Below are positions 35,482 through 45,386 of a stretch of 64,000 nucleotides of DNA, piece after piece (position 1 is the stretch's first letter; the number at the start of each line of letters is the position of its first letter). The notes beneath the pieces were generated by a model. The model saw only the letters and a program-made list of their open reading frames with translations, ran no database searches and was not told where the DNA came from. Made by a program: the position numbers and the translations under genes. The stretch is from Sphingobacteriales bacterium (GTDB lineage: Bacteria; Bacteroidota; Bacteroidia; Sphingobacteriales; Sphingobacteriaceae), in NCBI GenBank assembly GCA_025353765.1, contig JANXOD010000015.1, positions 62,001-126,000 on the forward strand, read 5' to 3'.

Positions 35482-36141
35482 ATGAGTTTATTTAATCAGG
35501 TAAAATTTTTGATCCACAAAGAGATTCTGCTGGAATGGCGATCTAAATATGCATTTAATGGTATATTGCTCTATGTGGTTTCGACAGTTTTTGTTTGCTA
35601 TCTTGCTTTTCGTGAGATAAGCCCCATTACCTGGAATGCTTTATTCTGGATTATTATGTTGTTTGCCTCTGTTAACGCAATTACAAAAAGTTTTGTCCAA
35701 GAGAATCGCGGCCGACAGTTGTATTATTATACCATTGCAAGTCCGCAGGCAATAATTATTTCCAAAATAATTTACAATGTAATGCTCATGCTATTGCTTT
35801 GTATTATTGCTTTGGGATTTTACATGCTTGTTTTTAAAAACCCTTTAGGCGATCCTTTATTCTATTTTTTAGCTGTTTTGTTGGGAAGTATCAGCTTTGC
35901 TTCAGTTTTCACGATGATTTCAGGTATTGCATCAAAGGCTAATAATAGTGGTGCGTTAATGGCTATATTAAGTTTCCCGGTGATTATTCCCTTGCTAATT
36001 GTGCTGATTAAACTATCTAAAAATGCAATGGATGGCTTAGACCGCACAGTTTCATTTGATGAAATAGCAGTATTAGCAGCGATAAATGTGATTGTAATTG
36101 CTGTTTCTTTATTATTATTTCCTTATTTGTGGAGGGATTGA
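35482..36141 (+). CDS. ccmB: Heme exporter protein B
   Basis: 219 residues and six hydrophobic helices, the CcmB fold. CcmB is the permease partner of the CcmA ATPase in system I cytochrome c maturation. Family features: an N-terminal cytoplasmic LIHKEILLEWRSKYAFNG segment, SFVQENRGRQLYYYTIASPQAIIISKIIYN near 74-103, and the glycine-rich SISFASVFTMISGIASKANNSGALMAILSFPVIIPLLIV. The ATG at 35482 is chosen because the preceding in-frame codons overlap the promoter and do not resemble the family. No ccmA, ccmC or ccmE is adjacent, so it is isolated here. Confidence 0.88.
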   Translation: MSLFNQVKFLIHKEILLEWRSKYAFNGILLYVVSTVFVCYLAFREISPITWNALFWIIMLFASVNAITKSFVQENRGRQLYYYTIASPQAIIISKIIYNVMLMLLLCIIALGFYMLVFKNPLGDPLFYFLAVLLGSISFASVFTMISGIASKANNSGALMAILSFPVIIPLLIVLIKLSKNAMDGLDRTVSFDEIAVLAAINVIVIAVSLLLFPYLWRD

Positions 36142-36182
36142 AAGGGAATGAGGGTAGTTATATACGTGTTGGGATAAGGGGG

Positions 36183-36533
36183 CTATTTGGGTTCCCAAAA
36201 TGTAATAATCAAGCCTCCGACAACAACAAAAATACCTCCAACTATAATAGGCAAGGAAGGTATAGATTTAAAAGTGATATAAGTAATTATTTGCCAAACT
36301 ATAAACAAAGTTGCTATATAAAGACCAACAACTTTCCCAAACTCTACGGGAGCTAAATTGAGAAGGAAACCGTAACCGAACAATAGTAGTGCCCCAATTA
36401 GAGCAAATCCTATCCTTGCTATGCCGGTATGAGTATAGATACATTTCCTGATTATTGCATCCCCACTAACTTCAAGTACAGTTGCAATTATGAGAAAAAT
36501 AATTGGGTGTATGTTTTGAATAATTTTCATCAT
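36183..36533 (-). CDS. SMR/EamA-like small membrane transporter
   Basis: 116 residues with four hydrophobic helices, the size of small multidrug resistance proteins. A buried Glu sits in helix 1 (IATVLEVSGDAIIRKC), like the essential Glu14 of EmrE, and the helix-3 region has GKVVGLYIATLFIVWQIITY. It would act as a dual-topology dimer exchanging a cation or small polar solute for protons. Cargo unknown. Stands alone between ccmB and the CLC gene. Confidence 0.65.
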   Translation of the reverse strand: MMKIIQNIHPIIFLIIATVLEVSGDAIIRKCIYTHTGIARIGFALIGALLLFGYGFLLNLAPVEFGKVVGLYIATLFIVWQIITYITFKSIPSLPIIVGGIFVVVGGLIITFWEPK

Positions 36534-36671
36534 TGATTTGCGTTTTGAATTATCTGCTAAGCTACAATTCCTAAACAGAAAAGCATAAATCCCAAGTAAA
36601 ATTTGAAGGCTCTTTTGAAGATATGGTTAAAATATCTACAGCTGGCCCAGGTGTGAAAACTAAAAACCAAC

Positions 36672-36703
36672 CAAAAAATCAAAAGCGCCCTTTCGAGTGC
36701 TTA
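36672..36703 (-). terminator. Terminator of the CLC gene
   Basis: On the minus strand AAGCAC pairs with GCGCTT (one G-U pair) around an 8-base loop, followed by TTGATTTTTTGG. It lies about 70 bases past the CLC stop; nothing else is seen in this 238-base gap. Confidence 0.6.
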
Positions 36704-36771
36704 AGTATATTTTTAACTCCCTTGTCCCAACTCAACTCGTATATAGTTACCATAGTTATAATTTAATTGCC

Positions 36772-38133
36772 TTACGATCCTAGTTGTATTTCAGTATAAT
36801 GTACCTCACTAATGTACTGAATTTTAAGATGATCATAAAAGGAATGTTTGCTTATTAAATTGGCAATTGAATTGGCAAATAGAGCCGTTAACATAATGTA
36901 AAAAATAATGGTATGGCTGTTTGTCATTTCTATTACAAGTATAGAAGATGTAAAAGGGCTTCTGGTAATACCTGTAAAAAAACCAGTCATTCCACATAAA
37001 ATAATAAGATTGGTAGCCGTGTCAGATAAATGCAGCCAGCCTGATATAACAGCTCCAATACTTGCTCCGGCACTAAGGGAGGGAGCAAAAATGCCGCCTG
37101 AAACCCCGGTTGAAAAAGAGATTATCGGGCCAATAATTCTTAACAAGGGTACATACCATTCCAAGTGTTTATTGTTAGTAAACAAAGTTGTAATCATAAT
37201 TTCTTTACCCGAGCCAAATGTTGTACTATCAATAAAAATGGCAAGCAAAGCTATTGTTAAACCACAAATAATTACATAAATTGATTTTTGAATATTATTT
37301 TTTAGAATATTTTTCTTTTGAAAGAGGAACAGAATGGCTTTGCCCATTCCACTACTTAAAATACCTGTAATAATGGCAATCACAAGAACTATAAGGATGA
37401 TCCATACAGGAATATTATCTAGTTTAGGGTATCCTAAATAAAGATATGGGCCCAATAAATTTAAAGCGGTAAGGCCTGCTATAATTACCCCGGTAAGAAG
37501 TGCTGACTTGAAAAAGCTCAAATGTGTTTTTGTAAGTTCTTCAATGGCAAAAACAATACCTCCCAATGGCGTATTAAATGCAGATGCAAGACCTGCTGCT
37601 GCACCAGTAACAATCATGTTTTGTTTAGATATTTTAGGATACCACGAGGGTAATAGATCATTAATTTTTTTAAATATGGAAGCAGAAATTTGTATGGTAG
37701 GCCCTTCTCTACCAATTACTCCGCCGCCAAAAATCATCAATAAGCTTGATAGTATTTTTATGATAGTTACTCTAATGCTAAGCAATTTATCTACTTTATG
37801 ATAATGTTTTGGATTTGATAATTCAATGGCTGCACTAACCTGCGGAATACCGCTGCCACGTGCAAAAGGAGAATATTTTATAACCAGCCACCAAGCTAGA
37901 AGAAAAGACAAGGGAGTAATTACAAGGAATAACCAGCTTGACTGGTTAAAAATATATTTAGTTCCTAATTCTGCCCAAGAGAAAAATTTAGCATATACAA
38001 CAGAAATAAGTCCGGTAATAAATGCCCCGACCCAAAAGGGTAATGCATTTAAAAAGTTCTTCTTAAAGTTTTTATTATAAATAGAATCATAGTTTGATTT
38101 TAATTTCTGTCTAATTATATTTAAAATACTCAT
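36772..38133 (-). CDS. CLC family chloride transporter
   Basis: 453 residues. The three anion-binding signatures of CLC proteins are present: GSGIP (near residue 92), GREGPT (near 143) with the gating glutamate, and GGIFAPSLSAGA (near 350). The FAIEEL motif keeps a glutamate at the inner proton-glutamate position of E. coli ClcA, so H+/Cl- antiport is more likely than a channel. No CBS domains. A TTG-initiated longer reading (38139) is rejected because that TTG is the end of the -7 element; the ATG of MSILNIIRQK is 3 bases downstream of it. Monocistronic. Confidence 0.9.
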   Translation of the reverse strand: MSILNIIRQKLKSNYDSIYNKNFKKNFLNALPFWVGAFITGLISVVYAKFFSWAELGTKYIFNQSSWLFLVITPLSFLLAWWLVIKYSPFARGSGIPQVSAAIELSNPKHYHKVDKLLSIRVTIIKILSSLLMIFGGGVIGREGPTIQISASIFKKINDLLPSWYPKISKQNMIVTGAAAGLASAFNTPLGGIVFAIEELTKTHLSFFKSALLTGVIIAGLTALNLLGPYLYLGYPKLDNIPVWIILIVLVIAIITGILSSGMGKAILFLFQKKNILKNNIQKSIYVIICGLTIALLAIFIDSTTFGSGKEIMITTLFTNNKHLEWYVPLLRIIGPIISFSTGVSGGIFAPSLSAGASIGAVISGWLHLSDTATNLIILCGMTGFFTGITRSPFTSSILVIEMTNSHTIIFYIMLTALFANSIANLISKHSFYDHLKIQYISEVHYTEIQLGS

Positions 38134-38136
38134 TGG

Positions 38137-38145
38137 CAAAAAATA
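38137..38145 (-). promoter_or_regulatory. -7-like element TATTTTTTG adjoining the CLC start codon
   Basis: On the minus strand TA-N3-TTTG (one base longer than consensus) followed by CCA and the ATG. Consistent with leaderless transcription. Confidence 0.4.
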
Positions 38146-38302
38146 TGGATGTATCTAAAGGTTGCTAACCTCACAAAAATAGAGGTTTATTATGCAAATA
38201 TCTTTTGAGGACTACAAATCTTGATCAGTAAGAGAAATCAAGTTTCTTAAGTTAGATGGAAGAGATTAGTCAGAATTTTTACTAAAAAAATTCAATATGA
38301 AT

Positions 38303-38779
38303 TTATATCTTCTTTACAGCTTGCCGGTTTAATAATTGCCATTTTTTATCTTCCATTACCCACGTTTCAAGCACTTTAAGGTTAATCTCGAATTCCTTTC
38401 CTTGAACCGCTCCCCTAACCTTTAATTGCCTTCTTACACTGGCTGTGCTAGTTACTAATTGGACTTCGTCAGATCCCTGTTCTTCTATAGCATTATATTT
38501 TAAGTATCCACTGTGCAAATGTTGTAATAACTCTTTCTTGTTTTCAATTAAGCCGTTAGAATGTCCCAAGCTTAGTTTATCATGTAATAATACTTTTAAT
38601 ATTGTGGTATCAGCCTTCATTAAGGCATTATCTAAGGTATGGCATGATTGCAAGATTGCTAATTCCTTTTGCTCTTCTCTTTTAGTTTGATGGGCTTTTA
38701 CCTGCGCAAATGATGTATTGCTAAACACTATGTACAGGAATATTAAAAGTGTTAGTTTAGCGAATCTTCCCTTAATCAT
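38303..38779 (-). CDS. Secreted NTF2-like (DUF4440/SnoaL-type) protein
   Basis: 158 residues. A signal peptide (about residues 1-25, ending NTSFAQ) precedes an NTF2-like fold: [39 protein letters not shown], then strands with [44 protein letters not shown], the typical DUF4440 layout. Whether it is an enzyme or a ligand-binding protein is unknown. It overlaps the folD stop by 4 bases and is expressed with it. Confidence 0.75.
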   Translation of the reverse strand: MIKGRFAKLTLLIFLYIVFSNTSFAQVKAHQTKREEQKELAILQSCHTLDNALMKADTTILKVLLHDKLSLGHSNGLIENKKELLQHLHSGYLKYNAIEEQGSDEVQLVTSTASVRRQLKVRGAVQGKEFEINLKVLETWVMEDKKWQLLNRQAVKKI

Positions 38780-39657
38780 GGATAAATCTCTTTTTTAGCA
38801 GAACCCAACGTGTTCTTTAGTAATCCTATAATAGTCATTAAGCCTACACCACCCGGAACCGGAGTTATCCATAAAGCTTTGGGAGCCACATTTTCAAAAT
38901 CTACATCCCCATATAATTTATAGCCGGACTTTGTTTTAGTTGAAGTTTCTCGATTCATACCCACATCAATGATAACAACACCATCTTTTACCATATCTGC
39001 TGTAATGAAGTTTTTCTTTCCAATGGCAACAATTAATATATCTGCATCTAGGGTAAATTTCTTAATATCAGGAGTTCTGCTATGGCAAACAGTTACGGTA
39101 CAATTCCCCGGATTAGCATTGCGAGCCATCAGTATGCTCATCGGCGAACCCACAATATTACTTCGGCCAACCACCACACAATGTTTACCTGCTGTTTCAA
39201 TACCATATTCAGATAACATCAATAAAATCCCGTAAGGCGTGGCTGGCAAAAAGGAGGGGAGATTGCGCTGCATCCGACCTAAATTAACAGGATGAAAACC
39301 ATCTACATCCTTTTCATGAGATATTTTTTCACTCACCTTATCAGCTGAAATATGACCGGGAAGTGGAAGTTGAACAATTAATCCATCAACAGTAGTATCA
39401 ACATTAATTTCTTCAATCTTTTTGAGCAACTCGGCTTCTGTAATGATAGTTTCGTATCGGTAAAGCGTAGATTTAAAACCAACCTCTTCGCAGTTTTTCA
39501 TCTTGCTGGCTACGTAGGTTTCGCTTCCGCCATCATGTCCTACTAAAATGGCAACTAAATGAGGTTTCCGACCTATTTCATGGAATGCTTCAGCAGCCTC
39601 AACAGCTATTTGTTGTTTGAATTTTTCTGATACAAATTTTCCGTCGAGTAATTGCAT
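38776..39657 (-). CDS. folD: Bifunctional methylenetetrahydrofolate dehydrogenase/cyclohydrolase
   Basis: 293 residues. Interconverts 5,10-methylene-, methenyl- and 10-formyl-tetrahydrofolate. Signatures: [13 protein letters not shown] (catalytic Tyr and Lys) near residue 50-62, [12 protein letters not shown] near 95-106, [14 protein letters not shown] near 119-132, NADP-binding [17 protein letters not shown] near 165-181, and [11 protein letters not shown] near 265-275. ATG 39657 is preferred over a 7-codon upstream Met because the family starts at MQLLDGK. Co-transcribed with the NTF2-like gene. Confidence 0.93.
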   Translation of the reverse strand: MQLLDGKFVSEKFKQQIAVEAAEAFHEIGRKPHLVAILVGHDGGSETYVASKMKNCEEVGFKSTLYRYETIITEAELLKKIEEINVDTTVDGLIVQLPLPGHISADKVSEKISHEKDVDGFHPVNLGRMQRNLPSFLPATPYGILLMLSEYGIETAGKHCVVVGRSNIVGSPMSILMARNANPGNCTVTVCHSRTPDIKKFTLDADILIVAIGKKNFITADMVKDGVVIIDVGMNRETSTKTKSGYKLYGDVDFENVAPKALWITPVPGGVGLMTIIGLLKNTLGSAKKEIYP

Positions 39658-39669
39658 TTTTTCAGTATT

Positions 39670-39737
39670 TAGTATCAAGTATTTAGTATAAAGATAGACG
39701 CTTGGCCTTGATACTTTATACTAAATACTTGATACTA
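39670..39737. repeat. 24-bp inverted repeat of the TTGATACT/TAAATACT type
   Basis: AGTATCAAGTATTTAGTATA (plus AAG) from 39671 is perfectly complementary to CTTTATACTAAATACTTGAT (plus ACT) ending at 39736, with a 20-base spacer. Lies between the lepA stop (3 bases away) and folD, so it could act as terminator or RNA-stability element for lepA. A TATCTTTA element for folD (39689-39696) overlaps its left arm. Confidence 0.75.
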
Positions 39738-39739
39738 TT

Positions 39740-41527
39740 TTAATCTAACTTCAAAACCGCCATAAACGCCGATTGCGGGATCTCTACATTTCCCACCTGG
39801 CGCATACGTTTTTTACCTTTTTTCTGCTTTTCTAATAGTTTACGCTTACGCGAAATATCACCACCATAACATTTTGCAGTTACATCTTTACGCAAAGCTT
39901 TTACCGTTTCACGGGCTATAATTTTAGCTCCGATCGATGCTTGTATAATAATTTCAAATTGCTGACGAGGAATTAATTCTCTCAGTTTTTCGCAAATCTT
40001 CTTACCAAAATCGTATGAATTACTTCTATGAATTAAAGAAGACAAAGCATCAACAGGTTCTCCGTTTAAGCGGATATCCAATCGAACCAAATCAGATTGA
40101 CGATAACCGATCTGATGGTAATCGAAGGATGCATAACCCTTAGAAATTGTTTTTAAACGATCATAAAAATCAAACACAATTTCACCCATGGGTATTTCAA
40201 AAACCAGCTCCACACGATCTGAAGTAAGATAGGATTGGTTAATAATTGCTCCCCGTTTTTGAATACATAAAGACATCACCGGTCCCACGAACTCTGATTT
40301 TGTGATGATGTTAGCTTTAATATAAGGTTCTTCTACATATTCTAATTTGCTTGGATCTGGCAAATCGGAAGGATTGTTAACGTTGATCTCATCACCTTTG
40401 GTTGTGAATGCTTTATAAGAAACATTGGGAACGGTAGTAATTACCGTCATATCAAATTCACGTTCCAAACGCTCCTGAATAATTTCCATATGGAGCATCC
40501 CCAAAAATCCGCAACGGAAACCGAAGCCTAAAGCAGCTGATGATTCGGGCTCAAAAACAATGGAAGCATCATTTAATTGAAGCTTATGCATGGCTTCACG
40601 CAACTCTTCATATTCATCGGTATCTACCGGATAAATACCGGCAAAAACCATGGGTTTTACTTCTTCAAATCCTTTAATGGGTTCGCTGCTTGGCCTGTCT
40701 TTATGTGTAATGGTATCCCCAACTTTAACTTCCCTGGCTTCTTTTATACCGGAAATGATATAACCTACATCACCTGTTTTAATAACGTCTTTAGGTAATT
40801 GTTTCAGTTTAAGAGTTCCAACTTCTTCGGCAATGTATTCTTTATCAGTAGCAACAAATTTTACTTTGTCTTTTTTCCTGATTTCGCCATTCAGAACTTT
40901 AAAATAGGCAACTATCCCACGGAAAGAATCGAAAACAGAATCGAAAATTAAAGCCTGCAGTTCGCCATCCGGATTTCCTTTAGGCGCAGGAACACGCTCC
41001 ACAATAGCCCGCAAAATATCATGAACACCCATGCCGGTTTTGCCGGATGCGGGAATAATTTCTTCGCGTTTGCAACCAATCAATTCAATGATCTGGTCTT
41101 TTACTTCCTCTGGCATAGCGCCCGGAAGATCCATTTTATTTAAGATCGGGATAATTTCGAGATCATTTTCTAAAGCAAGATATAGGTTTGAAATAGTTTG
41201 AGCCTGGATACCTTGTGAAGCATCTACAATCAGCAGTGCACCCTCACAGGCTGCAATAGAACGGGAAACCTCGTATGAAAAATCTACGTGTCCCGGAGTA
41301 TCAATCAGATTTAAAATATAAGGTTGCCCATCCTGAATGTAATCCATCTGTATAGCATGGCTTTTTATAGTGATGCCGCGTTCCCGCTCCAAATCCATAT
41401 CATCCAATAATTGAGCCTGAGCTTCCCTTTGGGTGATGGTATTGGTATATTCTAATAATCGATCAGCTAATGTGCTCTTTCCGTGATCGATATGTGCAAT
41501 TATGCAAAAGTTACGTATATGCTTCAT
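39740..41527 (-). CDS. lepA: Elongation factor 4 (LepA), back-translocating GTPase
   Basis: 595 residues. Ribosome-binding GTPase related to EF-G. G1 is [13 protein letters not shown] near residue 10-22, G3 is [12 protein letters not shown] near 76-87, G4 is NKMDLPGA near 130-137; the C-terminal LepA-specific domain carries [39 protein letters not shown]. Starts at [17 protein letters not shown] reading four codons longer begins at a TTG that is the end of the TATCTTTG promoter element and is rejected. Followed by a 24-bp inverted repeat. Confidence 0.96.
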   Translation of the reverse strand: MKHIRNFCIIAHIDHGKSTLADRLLEYTNTITQREAQAQLLDDMDLERERGITIKSHAIQMDYIQDGQPYILNLIDTPGHVDFSYEVSRSIAACEGALLIVDASQGIQAQTISNLYLALENDLEIIPILNKMDLPGAMPEEVKDQIIELIGCKREEIIPASGKTGMGVHDILRAIVERVPAPKGNPDGELQALIFDSVFDSFRGIVAYFKVLNGEIRKKDKVKFVATDKEYIAEEVGTLKLKQLPKDVIKTGDVGYIISGIKEAREVKVGDTITHKDRPSSEPIKGFEEVKPMVFAGIYPVDTDEYEELREAMHKLQLNDASIVFEPESSAALGFGFRCGFLGMLHMEIIQERLEREFDMTVITTVPNVSYKAFTTKGDEINVNNPSDLPDPSKLEYVEEPYIKANIITKSEFVGPVMSLCIQKRGAIINQSYLTSDRVELVFEIPMGEIVFDFYDRLKTISKGYASFDYHQIGYRQSDLVRLDIRLNGEPVDALSSLIHRSNSYDFGKKICEKLRELIPRQQFEIIIQASIGAKIIARETVKALRKDVTAKCYGGDISRKRKLLEKQKKGKKRMRQVGNVEIPQSAFMAVLKLD

Positions 41528-41536
41528 TTTGAAGCG

Positions 41537-41544
41537 CAAAGATA
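41537..41544 (-). promoter_or_regulatory. -7 element TATCTTTG of lepA
   Basis: Perfect TAnnTTTG on the minus strand, 9 bases before the lepA ATG, implying a leader of only about four bases. Confidence 0.6.
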
Positions 41545-41716
41545 GCTTTTTGAGAGGAATGTTAAGAAGCTAATTTGCTAATGTGTTAATTTGAAAATTT
41601 GAAATGAGCTAATTCGAAAAGAGTTTTAAAATTTCCTCTCTTCAAGCCGGGTGAGGTTAAACAAATAAACAACTCCACAAAAACAAATAATATCTTTACT
41701 TCAAACTCACTATACA

Positions 41717-41932
41717 TTGAACCCTGAACTACTGCTTGAACTGGTTAAAATGAGAATGCCTTATGGGAAATATAAGGGTAGTCTAATTTGTAATTTACCC
41801 GAATTTTATTTGGTTTGGTATCACTCTAAGGGTTTCCCAGAAGGTAAAGTAGGAATGCTATTATCTACTATGTATGAAATTAAGTTAAATGGATTGGAAT
41901 ATTTGCTTGCTCCTTTAAAAAGGAATGTCTGA
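41717..41932 (+). CDS. DUF3820 family protein
   Basis: 71 residues from a TTG start. The family pattern is clear: LVKMRMPYGKYKGSLICNLPEFYLVWYHSKGFPEGK, then TMYEIKLNGLEYLLAPL. The homologous region begins at NPELLLELV, so the TTG is preferred over the ATG 11 codons on. DUF3820 resembles a domain found in exonuclease and quorum-sensing-type fusions, but stand-alone members have no assigned role. A TATCTTTA (7 of 8 to -7 consensus) lies 18 bases upstream (41691-41698). Confidence 0.75.
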   Translation: MNPELLLELVKMRMPYGKYKGSLICNLPEFYLVWYHSKGFPEGKVGMLLSTMYEIKLNGLEYLLAPLKRNV

Positions 41933-41948
41933 ATATTTACAGTTAGCC

Positions 41949-42004
41949 ATGCCCGGATTACAAATCCTTTGTTATGGCATCGGGATTATAAATCCCGACG
42001 AGCG
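41949..42004. repeat. REP-like palindromic element
   Basis: Two hairpins with the same core: GGATT-ACA-AATCC (41955-41967) and CGGGATT-ATA-AATCCCG (41981-41997), inside an outer ATGCC/GGCAT inverted repeat. The GGGATTAYAAATCCC core resembles REP-type repeats of Bacteroidota. No REP-associated transposase gene is in the window. It may also terminate the DUF3820 transcript. Confidence 0.6.
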
Positions 42005-42041
42005 GACTTCTTTTAAAAATAGAAATCTGTTAATTCCAGTA

Positions 42042-42665
42042 TCATCCCACCTTCACCAAACCCTTCACTAAACATTTCCATTGGTTTTTTGAAAACCCCA
42101 GCATGGCACCCAAGGCTATAAAAGCATTTCGAATTTTATCCCAAATAGTTGCATTATCTGTATTGGGTTTTTCATTTCTTCCATGCACTTCGGCTATAAC
42201 TCTGGTTTTTATGCGTTTCACTACAAAATTACTGGTGGCCTCATCTTTAAAAAAATGAGCTGTTTCTTCTTTGGGATGAGTAGGATTTTTAGCCGGTCTT
42301 ACTCTCATAGATATCCATTCTTCATCCTTCACTTCATCATGCTTTTCTTCTATAGATTCTATCTGCACCCAATCATATCCATTACCGGCATTGGTGCCGG
42401 GTGCAGGAATATTGATTTTTAAAAAATAGCCGTTTTTAGCTAAACCCTTAACTCCATTTCCCCTATAATTTGTTAACTGAAATGTTGCAGAAACAGCATT
42501 TCCACATAGTTTATGCCAGTTAGAAACCTCAAGTAACCTATTTTTTGAAATTTCAAACTGCTTTTTAGCTCTCTCTACTGATTTGAGCTTTATCGAATGA
42601 CAGGTATCTGTATGAGCGCCGCTTTGCTGTATGGGCAAATTTTTTATAGGTTGTTTAGAATTCAT
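42042..42665 (-). CDS. Hypothetical protein
   Basis: 207 residues, basic, no signal peptide. A helical N-terminus (KSVERAKKQFEISKNRLLEVSNWHKLCGNAVSATF) leads into a beta-rich middle with LAKNGYFLKINIPAPGTNAGNGYDWVQIESI and WISMRVRPAKNPT, and ends with a short, partly hydrophobic WDKIRNAFIALGAMLGF segment. I recognise no family. Coding use and context look normal for a real gene, but no promoter is visible. Confidence 0.6.
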   Translation of the reverse strand: MNSKQPIKNLPIQQSGAHTDTCHSIKLKSVERAKKQFEISKNRLLEVSNWHKLCGNAVSATFQLTNYRGNGVKGLAKNGYFLKINIPAPGTNAGNGYDWVQIESIEEKHDEVKDEEWISMRVRPAKNPTHPKEETAHFFKDEATSNFVVKRIKTRVIAEVHGRNEKPNTDNATIWDKIRNAFIALGAMLGFSKNQWKCLVKGLVKVG

Positions 42666-42803
42666 ATCAATATTAATCTGTTGTTTTTAATATTAAGTTC
42701 TATGAGCTTAAAAAGTTTATAATAATTACAGATATGTATTAGTTTATTAAAACAAAGCGGATGCCTTTATGTATTTAGATAATAGTAAGGTCTACTAAAA
42801 TCT

Positions 42804-42998
42804 ATGAAATTTATTAAAAGAGAATGCTTGGCTGATGATGAGATTTGCGATATATATGAAGGGATTCAGCAAATATCAAAAGTTAAGGTAAAAGCACTAA
42901 AACAAGTTTTCCAAACTATAATCAGAACTGACGCTGAAGAACAAGAAGCAGACTCGCTTTTCTATAGTAGGCAATGCATGGGCCATTCTGAAGAATAA
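42804..42998 (+). CDS. Small hypothetical protein
   Basis: 64 residues, charged and helical (ADDEICDIYEGIQQISKVKVKALKQVFQ). No family, promoter or partner gene supports it; it is the only reasonable reading in a 400-base gap between two minus-strand genes. It may be real, a remnant, or chance. Confidence 0.35.
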   Translation: MKFIKRECLADDEICDIYEGIQQISKVKVKALKQVFQTIIRTDAEEQEADSLFYSRQCMGHSEE

Positions 42999-43071
42999 TT
43001 TTCAGGTTATATTCCTGCTATTTTGTGTGTTTCTTAATATTTAAAAGTCTATTGATGAGAAATTATTGAAT

Positions 43072-43653
43072 TTATAAAATATGATGAAGCCTGATATATT
43101 GAAGTAACATAATTGTTTTGGCATCTTTTATTTCACCTGTATCAATCATCTGAAAAGCATTATCCACATTCAATTCTAATACTTCAATTTCTTCCTGTTC
43201 ATTTTCAAGACCGCCGCCATCATTAATTTTCATGGCTTTAGAGTATTCGGCAATAAAGAAATACAGAATTTCTGTTATTGAGCCAGGGGACATATAAGCT
43301 TCAAAAATTTTTTGAACATCCGAAATTTTATACCCTGTTTCTTCTTCGACCTCTCTTTTAATGCAATCTTCCGGGCTGTCTTTGTCTAAAAGTCCGGCAC
43401 AGGTTTCAATTAACATTCCTGTTTCATTGCCATTTACAAAAGAAGGCAAACGAAATTGCCTGGTTAAAATAACTGTTTTTAAATCTTTATTATAAAGCAA
43501 AATTGCAGCACCGTTACCTCTGTCGTATACTTCTCTGCTTTGTTGCTGAATTGTTCCATCTTTCTTTAAATACTCATAGCTTATTTTTTTAAGCGTATAC
43601 CAATTGTCAGAAAGTATTTCTGTCTTAAGGATTTTTACTTTTTTATTTTGCAT
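43072..43653 (-). CDS. nudK: GDP-mannose pyrophosphatase NudK-type NUDIX hydrolase
   Basis: 193 residues, colinear with E. coli NudK (191 residues): KTEILSDNWYTLKKISYEY, SREVYDRGNGAAILLYN, VILTRQFRLPSFVNGNE and YMSPGSITEILYFFIAEYS are all matched. The NUDIX box (GLLDKDSPEDCIKREVEEETGY) lies near residue 87-108 and binds the catalytic magnesium. Hydrolyses GDP-mannose to GMP and mannose-1-phosphate in the E. coli enzyme. Stands alone. Confidence 0.88.
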   Translation of the reverse strand: MQNKKVKILKTEILSDNWYTLKKISYEYLKKDGTIQQQSREVYDRGNGAAILLYNKDLKTVILTRQFRLPSFVNGNETGMLIETCAGLLDKDSPEDCIKREVEEETGYKISDVQKIFEAYMSPGSITEILYFFIAEYSKAMKINDGGGLENEQEEIEVLELNVDNAFQMIDTGEIKDAKTIMLLQYIRLHHIL

Positions 43654-43714
43654 GAGTATATTTCATGAGTAGGGCTTGTTTATTGCTAACAGAAACCCCA
43701 ACAATCAATTAAAG

Positions 43715-45022
43715 TTATTTTGCACATGGATCTTCTGTCATAGATTTTCGGTCGAATTTGCGGATGATTAAACGGATACCTCTGTCATAACTAAAATAGC
43801 TCCAAACCCAGTTTACAAAAGTAACTACCTTGTTCCTAAAACCTACCAAAGACATTAGATGAACAAACATCCATACAAACCAGGCAAAAATTCCTTGAAA
43901 ACGAATTTTTCCAATATCAACTACCGCACGATTACGCCCAACAGTAGCCATAGAACCCTGATCGAAGTATTTAAAAGGTTCTAACTTCTCCTTTTTTATT
44001 AAATGAATAATATTCTTTGCTAATTGTTTTCCTTGCTGGATAGCTACCGGAGCTACACCTGGAAGTCCGTTTGGTTTTTCATCAGTAATAACCGCAGCGA
44101 CATCACCTATCGCAAAAATATGATCAAATCCGGGTACACGGTTAAATTCATCGGCCAATACGCGGCCTCCACGGGCAATTGCTTCTTTGGGTAAGCCGTC
44201 TAATAATGCACCTTTAACTCCGGCAGACCATAATACATTTTGGGTATTGATAGCTTGACTATTAGAAAGAGCAAGTACTTTCCCATCATAAGTTTCCACC
44301 CGTACATCTGTAAGTACTTTAACACCCATTTCTTCTAAAAATTCTTTAGATTTTTTAGAAGATTGCTCAGACATTACACCCAATAATTTAGGAGAACCTT
44401 CCACTAAATAAATAGTTACCTGGTTCATGTCCAGCTCCGGGTAATCTTGCGGTAAAACGTGTTTCTTGAGTTCGGCCAAAGCACCCGATAATTCCACACC
44501 CGTAGGCCCACCGCCAACAACCACAAAATTTAATAAAGATTCCTTCTTTACAGGATCTATTTCGATTAAAGCTTCCTCTAAATTCTGCAAGATCATACTT
44601 CGCAAATTCAATGCTTCGGGAATACTTTTCATCGGCATAGAATAATGCTCTATTTCTTTTTGTCCGAAAAAGTTGGTGTCAGAACCGGTAGCTATAATTA
44701 AATAATCGTATTTAATAGGACCTATAGAAGTTTCTAGGATATTTTGTTCCGGAACAATTTTGGTTACTTCGGTTACCCGGAAGATGAAGTTCTTTTGCTT
44801 CTTAAATATTTTCCGTAAAGGAAAAGCAATAGAATCAGCTTCAAGTCCGCCTGTGGCAACCTGATAAAGTAAAGGCTGGAAGGTATGATAATTATGCCTG
44901 TCGAGCATGACGATTTCAACTTCTTTATTTTTAAGCCTTTTAGCTAATTCTACACCACCAAAACCACCACCAACTATTACTATTCTTGGAAGCTTACCTG
45001 AAGTTGTTGCCAGATCTGTCAT
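43715..45022 (-). CDS. ndh: Type II NADH dehydrogenase (NDH-2)
   Basis: 435 residues. Transfers electrons from NADH through FAD to quinone without pumping protons. The FAD site RIVIVGGGFGGVELAKRL is at the N-terminus; the NADH site FVVVGGGPTGVELSGALAEL lies near 163-182; the second FAD motif HIFAIGDVAAV near 303-313, and the quinone-site AIQQGKQLAKNI stretch follows. A C-terminal amphipathic and hydrophobic region (WFVWMFVHLMSLVGFRNK) attaches it to the inner membrane. Downstream of the ferredoxin gene (41-base gap), but its product joins a different pathway. Confidence 0.9.
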   Translation of the reverse strand: MTDLATTSGKLPRIVIVGGGFGGVELAKRLKNKEVEIVMLDRHNYHTFQPLLYQVATGGLEADSIAFPLRKIFKKQKNFIFRVTEVTKIVPEQNILETSIGPIKYDYLIIATGSDTNFFGQKEIEHYSMPMKSIPEALNLRSMILQNLEEALIEIDPVKKESLLNFVVVGGGPTGVELSGALAELKKHVLPQDYPELDMNQVTIYLVEGSPKLLGVMSEQSSKKSKEFLEEMGVKVLTDVRVETYDGKVLALSNSQAINTQNVLWSAGVKGALLDGLPKEAIARGGRVLADEFNRVPGFDHIFAIGDVAAVITDEKPNGLPGVAPVAIQQGKQLAKNIIHLIKKEKLEPFKYFDQGSMATVGRNRAVVDIGKIRFQGIFAWFVWMFVHLMSLVGFRNKVVTFVNWVWSYFSYDRGIRLIIRKFDRKSMTEDPCAK

Positions 45023-45063
45023 TTTAGGATTTATTATATAAACAGTAAAGCAATGAATTTGAT

Positions 45064-45384
45064 TTACTGCTCGTCACCCCTAATGCGAAAAACCATGCCG
45101 TTTAAATTTTCATTCATACGTATCTGGCAGGCTAAGCGACTGTCAAATCCGGCATCAGGTAAGGTATCCAGCATATCCATTTCTTCATCGCCGGGAGGAG
45201 GAAGTTTATCTAAACCCTCTAAAACCTGTACATGACAGGTAGCGCATAAAGCCATGCCGCCGCAAGTTGCCAATATATTATAATCTGAAGCTTTTAACAC
45301 TTCCATTAAGCTTAAACTGATCTCTTCCGGAATCTCAACAGGCTGTTGCTCGCCATTACGGTCTTCAACTATGATATTTATCAT
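45064..45384 (-). CDS. 2Fe-2S ferredoxin
   Basis: 106 residues of the adrenodoxin/ISC type. The cluster is held by the Cys of TCGGMALCATC (spacing C-x5-C-x2-C near residue 41-50) and a distal Cys in RLACQIRM near residue 86. Acidic overall. Its start follows the ferredoxin reductase stop by 2 bases, so it is the natural electron partner of that enzyme. Confidence 0.9.
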   Translation of the reverse strand: MINIIVEDRNGEQQPVEIPEEISLSLMEVLKASDYNILATCGGMALCATCHVQVLEGLDKLPPPGDEEMDMLDTLPDAGFDSRLACQIRMNENLNGMVFRIRGDEQ

Positions 45385-45386
45385 TT

